Assembly: GCA_050696075.1 (NCBI GenBank)
Contig: JBOGUF010000077.1
Span: forward strand, 1 to 6,587
Direction: 5' to 3'
DNA length: 6,587 nucleotides
From: JBOGUF01 sp050696075
GTDB taxonomy: Bacteria > Chloroflexota > Chloroflexia > Thermomicrobiales > UBA6265
Position numbers and translations under genes: made by a program. The stretch's first letter is position 1; every line of letters starts with the position of its first letter. Below are positions 5,219 through 6,587 of this stretch, in pieces. The notes under the pieces are model-generated. The model saw only the letters and a list, made by a program, of their open reading frames with translations, ran no database searches and was not told the origin of the DNA.

Positions 5219-6587
5219 TTAGGCGGTTGGCGACGCGGCAGGCAGCGGTTCCGGCGTCCAATCCGGGTTCTCCGCTTTCCAGGCCTCGGCTTCCGCGCCC
5301 ATCGTCTCGGAGGCCGCGGTCCACGCCTCCTCCGGGTCGGTGTCGTTGATCAGGATTTCCTGGAACATCGTGCCGTCGACCGGCGGGCCGCCCCAGATGC
5401 GGGAAGCCCACGGGCAGAGGTTGCTGAATCGACCGAGATACTGTCCGTTGCTGACCGCGCCCATGCTCAGGGCCGGGCTGAAGGCGTTCGGCACCATCTC
5501 GTTCAGGGCGATCACCCAGTCGCCATAGGTGGTCATGAACTCTGACTCATGGGACGGCACGAGGGCACGCACCGACTCCAATGGCGGCAGCAGGTGGCCC
5601 GGCACCGTCATCGCGAAGTCGAGCGAGCGTTCGCCGGTCGTCATGAACTCAAGGAAGGCGAGCGCTTCGTCCGAGTGTTCGGTTTCGGCATAGACGGCGT
5701 AGTGCTGGATGCCGCCGAACAGGAGTTGACCGGGCATGAACGGTCCGCCCGGCACCGGCACTACCGTCACGCGCTCGGCCAGCTCCGGGTTCTGCGCCGC
5801 CAGGTTGACGCCCAGCCGGCCAGGGAAGGTGCCGAAGACGGCACGACCCGAGATGAAGGCGGTCAACACGTCTTGGAAGGTGCCGTTGTAGAGACTGGCG
5901 GACGAATTCCGCATGATCTCGACGAAGCGGTTGACCGCCTCGAGGACCTCCGGCTGGTCGAAGGTGAGATTGCCCTCACGGTCGAAGTAATCCCAGCCAG
6001 CCTGGTGGATGTAGGGCGTGAAGTATTGGAGCGTCAGCTGCGGCACGGCGCCGGTGGCGGAAGCAACGCCAATCAGTCCGTCTTGGCCGTGGAGCGCTTG
6101 GGCGGCGGCGAGATACTCCTCGTAAGTCGTCGGCGGCGCCAGCCCCGCACCTTCGAGCAGATCGACCCGGCACCAGAGGGCCGAGGCGTTCGATTGGAAC
6201 GGCATCGCGTAGTCATCCCCGTCGACCACGATCCGCGTGCCGGGGAGAAAATCGTCTTCACCGATCTGTTGCACGATCGGGCTGATCGGCAAGAGGTGCC
6301 CCTGCCGGACCCACGTCGCGACCTGCGCCGACGGTGGGGCGAAGATGCCGAGATCGGTTCCGGTTTCGAACGCGGTCGTCAGGTACTGGAGCTGGTTCTC
6401 GTCCTGGTAGAGGGTGATCTCGAGGTCGACCTCCGGGTGCTCCTCCTGGAAAGCCGTGATCGTCCGCTCATAGAAGTCGAGGGTATTCGGGTCGTTCTCG
6501 GTGGTGAAGAGCGGGATCGTCACCTCGCCGTTTTGCCGCAAGAACGCCGGCGCCCGCTTCGTTCCGCCGCCCGCCGCCATCCCGGTC
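5219..6587 (-). CDS. Extracellular solute-binding protein of a carbohydrate-type ABC importer, 5' end off the window
   Basis: At least 455 codons encode a periplasmic/lipid-anchored binding protein of the SBP family 1 type (MalE/UgpB-like). Visible features are the N-terminal lobe start GEVTIPLFTTENDPNTLDFY, the helix ITAFQEEHPEVDLEI, GIFAPPSAQVATWVRQGHLLPIS, the hinge-like DGDDYAMPFQSNASALWCRVDLLEGAGL followed by PPTTYEEYLAAAQAL, and a C-terminal lobe with AVFGTFPGRLGV, GGIQHYAVYAETEHSDEALAFLEFMT and a final EAEAWKAENPDW. The frame is open to the right edge without a stop; the ATG at 6580 would give a protein with no signal peptide, which an exported protein needs, so the true start is probably outside. 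The TAA at 5219-5221 immediately precedes the repeat element. It should deliver substrate to the two downstream permeases. Several aromatic residues (Trp, Tyr, Phe) suit sugar binding, but the ligand is not identifiable. Confidence 0.92.
   Translation of the reverse strand, partial: TGMAAGGGTKRAPAFLRQNGEVTIPLFTTENDPNTLDFYERTITAFQEEHPEVDLEITLYQDENQLQYLTTAFETGTDLGIFAPPSAQVATWVRQGHLLPISPIVQQIGEDDFLPGTRIVVDGDDYAMPFQSNASALWCRVDLLEGAGLAPPTTYEEYLAAAQALHGQDGLIGVASATGAVPQLTLQYFTPYIHQAGWDYFDREGNLTFDQPEVLEAVNRFVEIMRNSSASLYNGTFQDVLTAFISGRAVFGTFPGRLGVNLAAQNPELAERVTVVPVPGGPFMPGQLLFGGIQHYAVYAETEHSDEALAFLEFMTTGERSLDFAMTVPGHLLPPLESVRALVPSHESEFMTTYGDWVIALNEMVPNAFSPALSMGAVSNGQYLGRFSNLCPWASRIWGGPPVDGTMFQEILINDTDPEEAWTAASETMGAEAEAWKAENPDWTPEPLPAASPTA

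Noticed and set aside
4910..5545. Plus-strand open frames over the repeat element and the end of the binding-protein gene
   Set aside because: They translate the GC-rich repeat and the antisense of the binding-protein gene; composition is low-complexity and no domain is recognisable.
5219..6580. Complete binding-protein gene starting at the ATG at 6580
   Set aside because: This start would lack any signal peptide, and the frame remains open to the window edge, so the true start is more likely outside.

Overview
The window is a GC-rich bacterial segment in which every gene I can support lies on the minus strand, so transcription runs from the right edge to the left. Gene content suggests a free-living heterotroph: a carbohydrate-type ABC importer, a two-domain ChrA permease and two-domain VOC proteins. 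The base composition, the style of the predicted proteins and a structured GC-rich repeat remind me of Chloroflexota (Thermomicrobia/Sphaerobacter-like) genomes. That is an impression only; no rRNA or marker gene is present.

Right half, in transcription order: a family 1-type solute-binding protein whose 5' end runs off the window (6587-5219); a 291-bp gap filled by a structured repeat element (4938-5190); a MalG-type inner-membrane permease (4927-4022); a MalF/UgpA-type permease two bases downstream (4019-3102); and a full-length two-domain chromate-transporter family protein (3102-1939), whose ATG shares one base with the permease stop. The last three genes are packed as one transcriptional unit. 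No ABC ATPase is present, so the importer must borrow one from upstream of the window or elsewhere in the genome.

Left half: a 134-bp gap (1805-1938) holds a long imperfect hairpin that starts on the chrA stop codon. It is followed by a recognisable promoter overlapped by a 17-bp palindrome. This promoter drives two tandem genes, each encoding a 260-residue protein with two VOC (glyoxalase/bleomycin-resistance) modules (1792-1010 and 936-154). The 73-bp space between them has a perfect 9-bp GC hairpin. Positions 1-153 contain no gene I can support, only a weak hairpin.

I see no clearly new molecular machine. The points most worth checking are: the repeat element splitting the binding-protein gene from its permeases and creating a false N-terminal extension; the coupling of chrA to an ABC importer; the palindrome-overlapped promoter of the VOC pair; and the cluster of GGCGTTC heptamers between the two operons.
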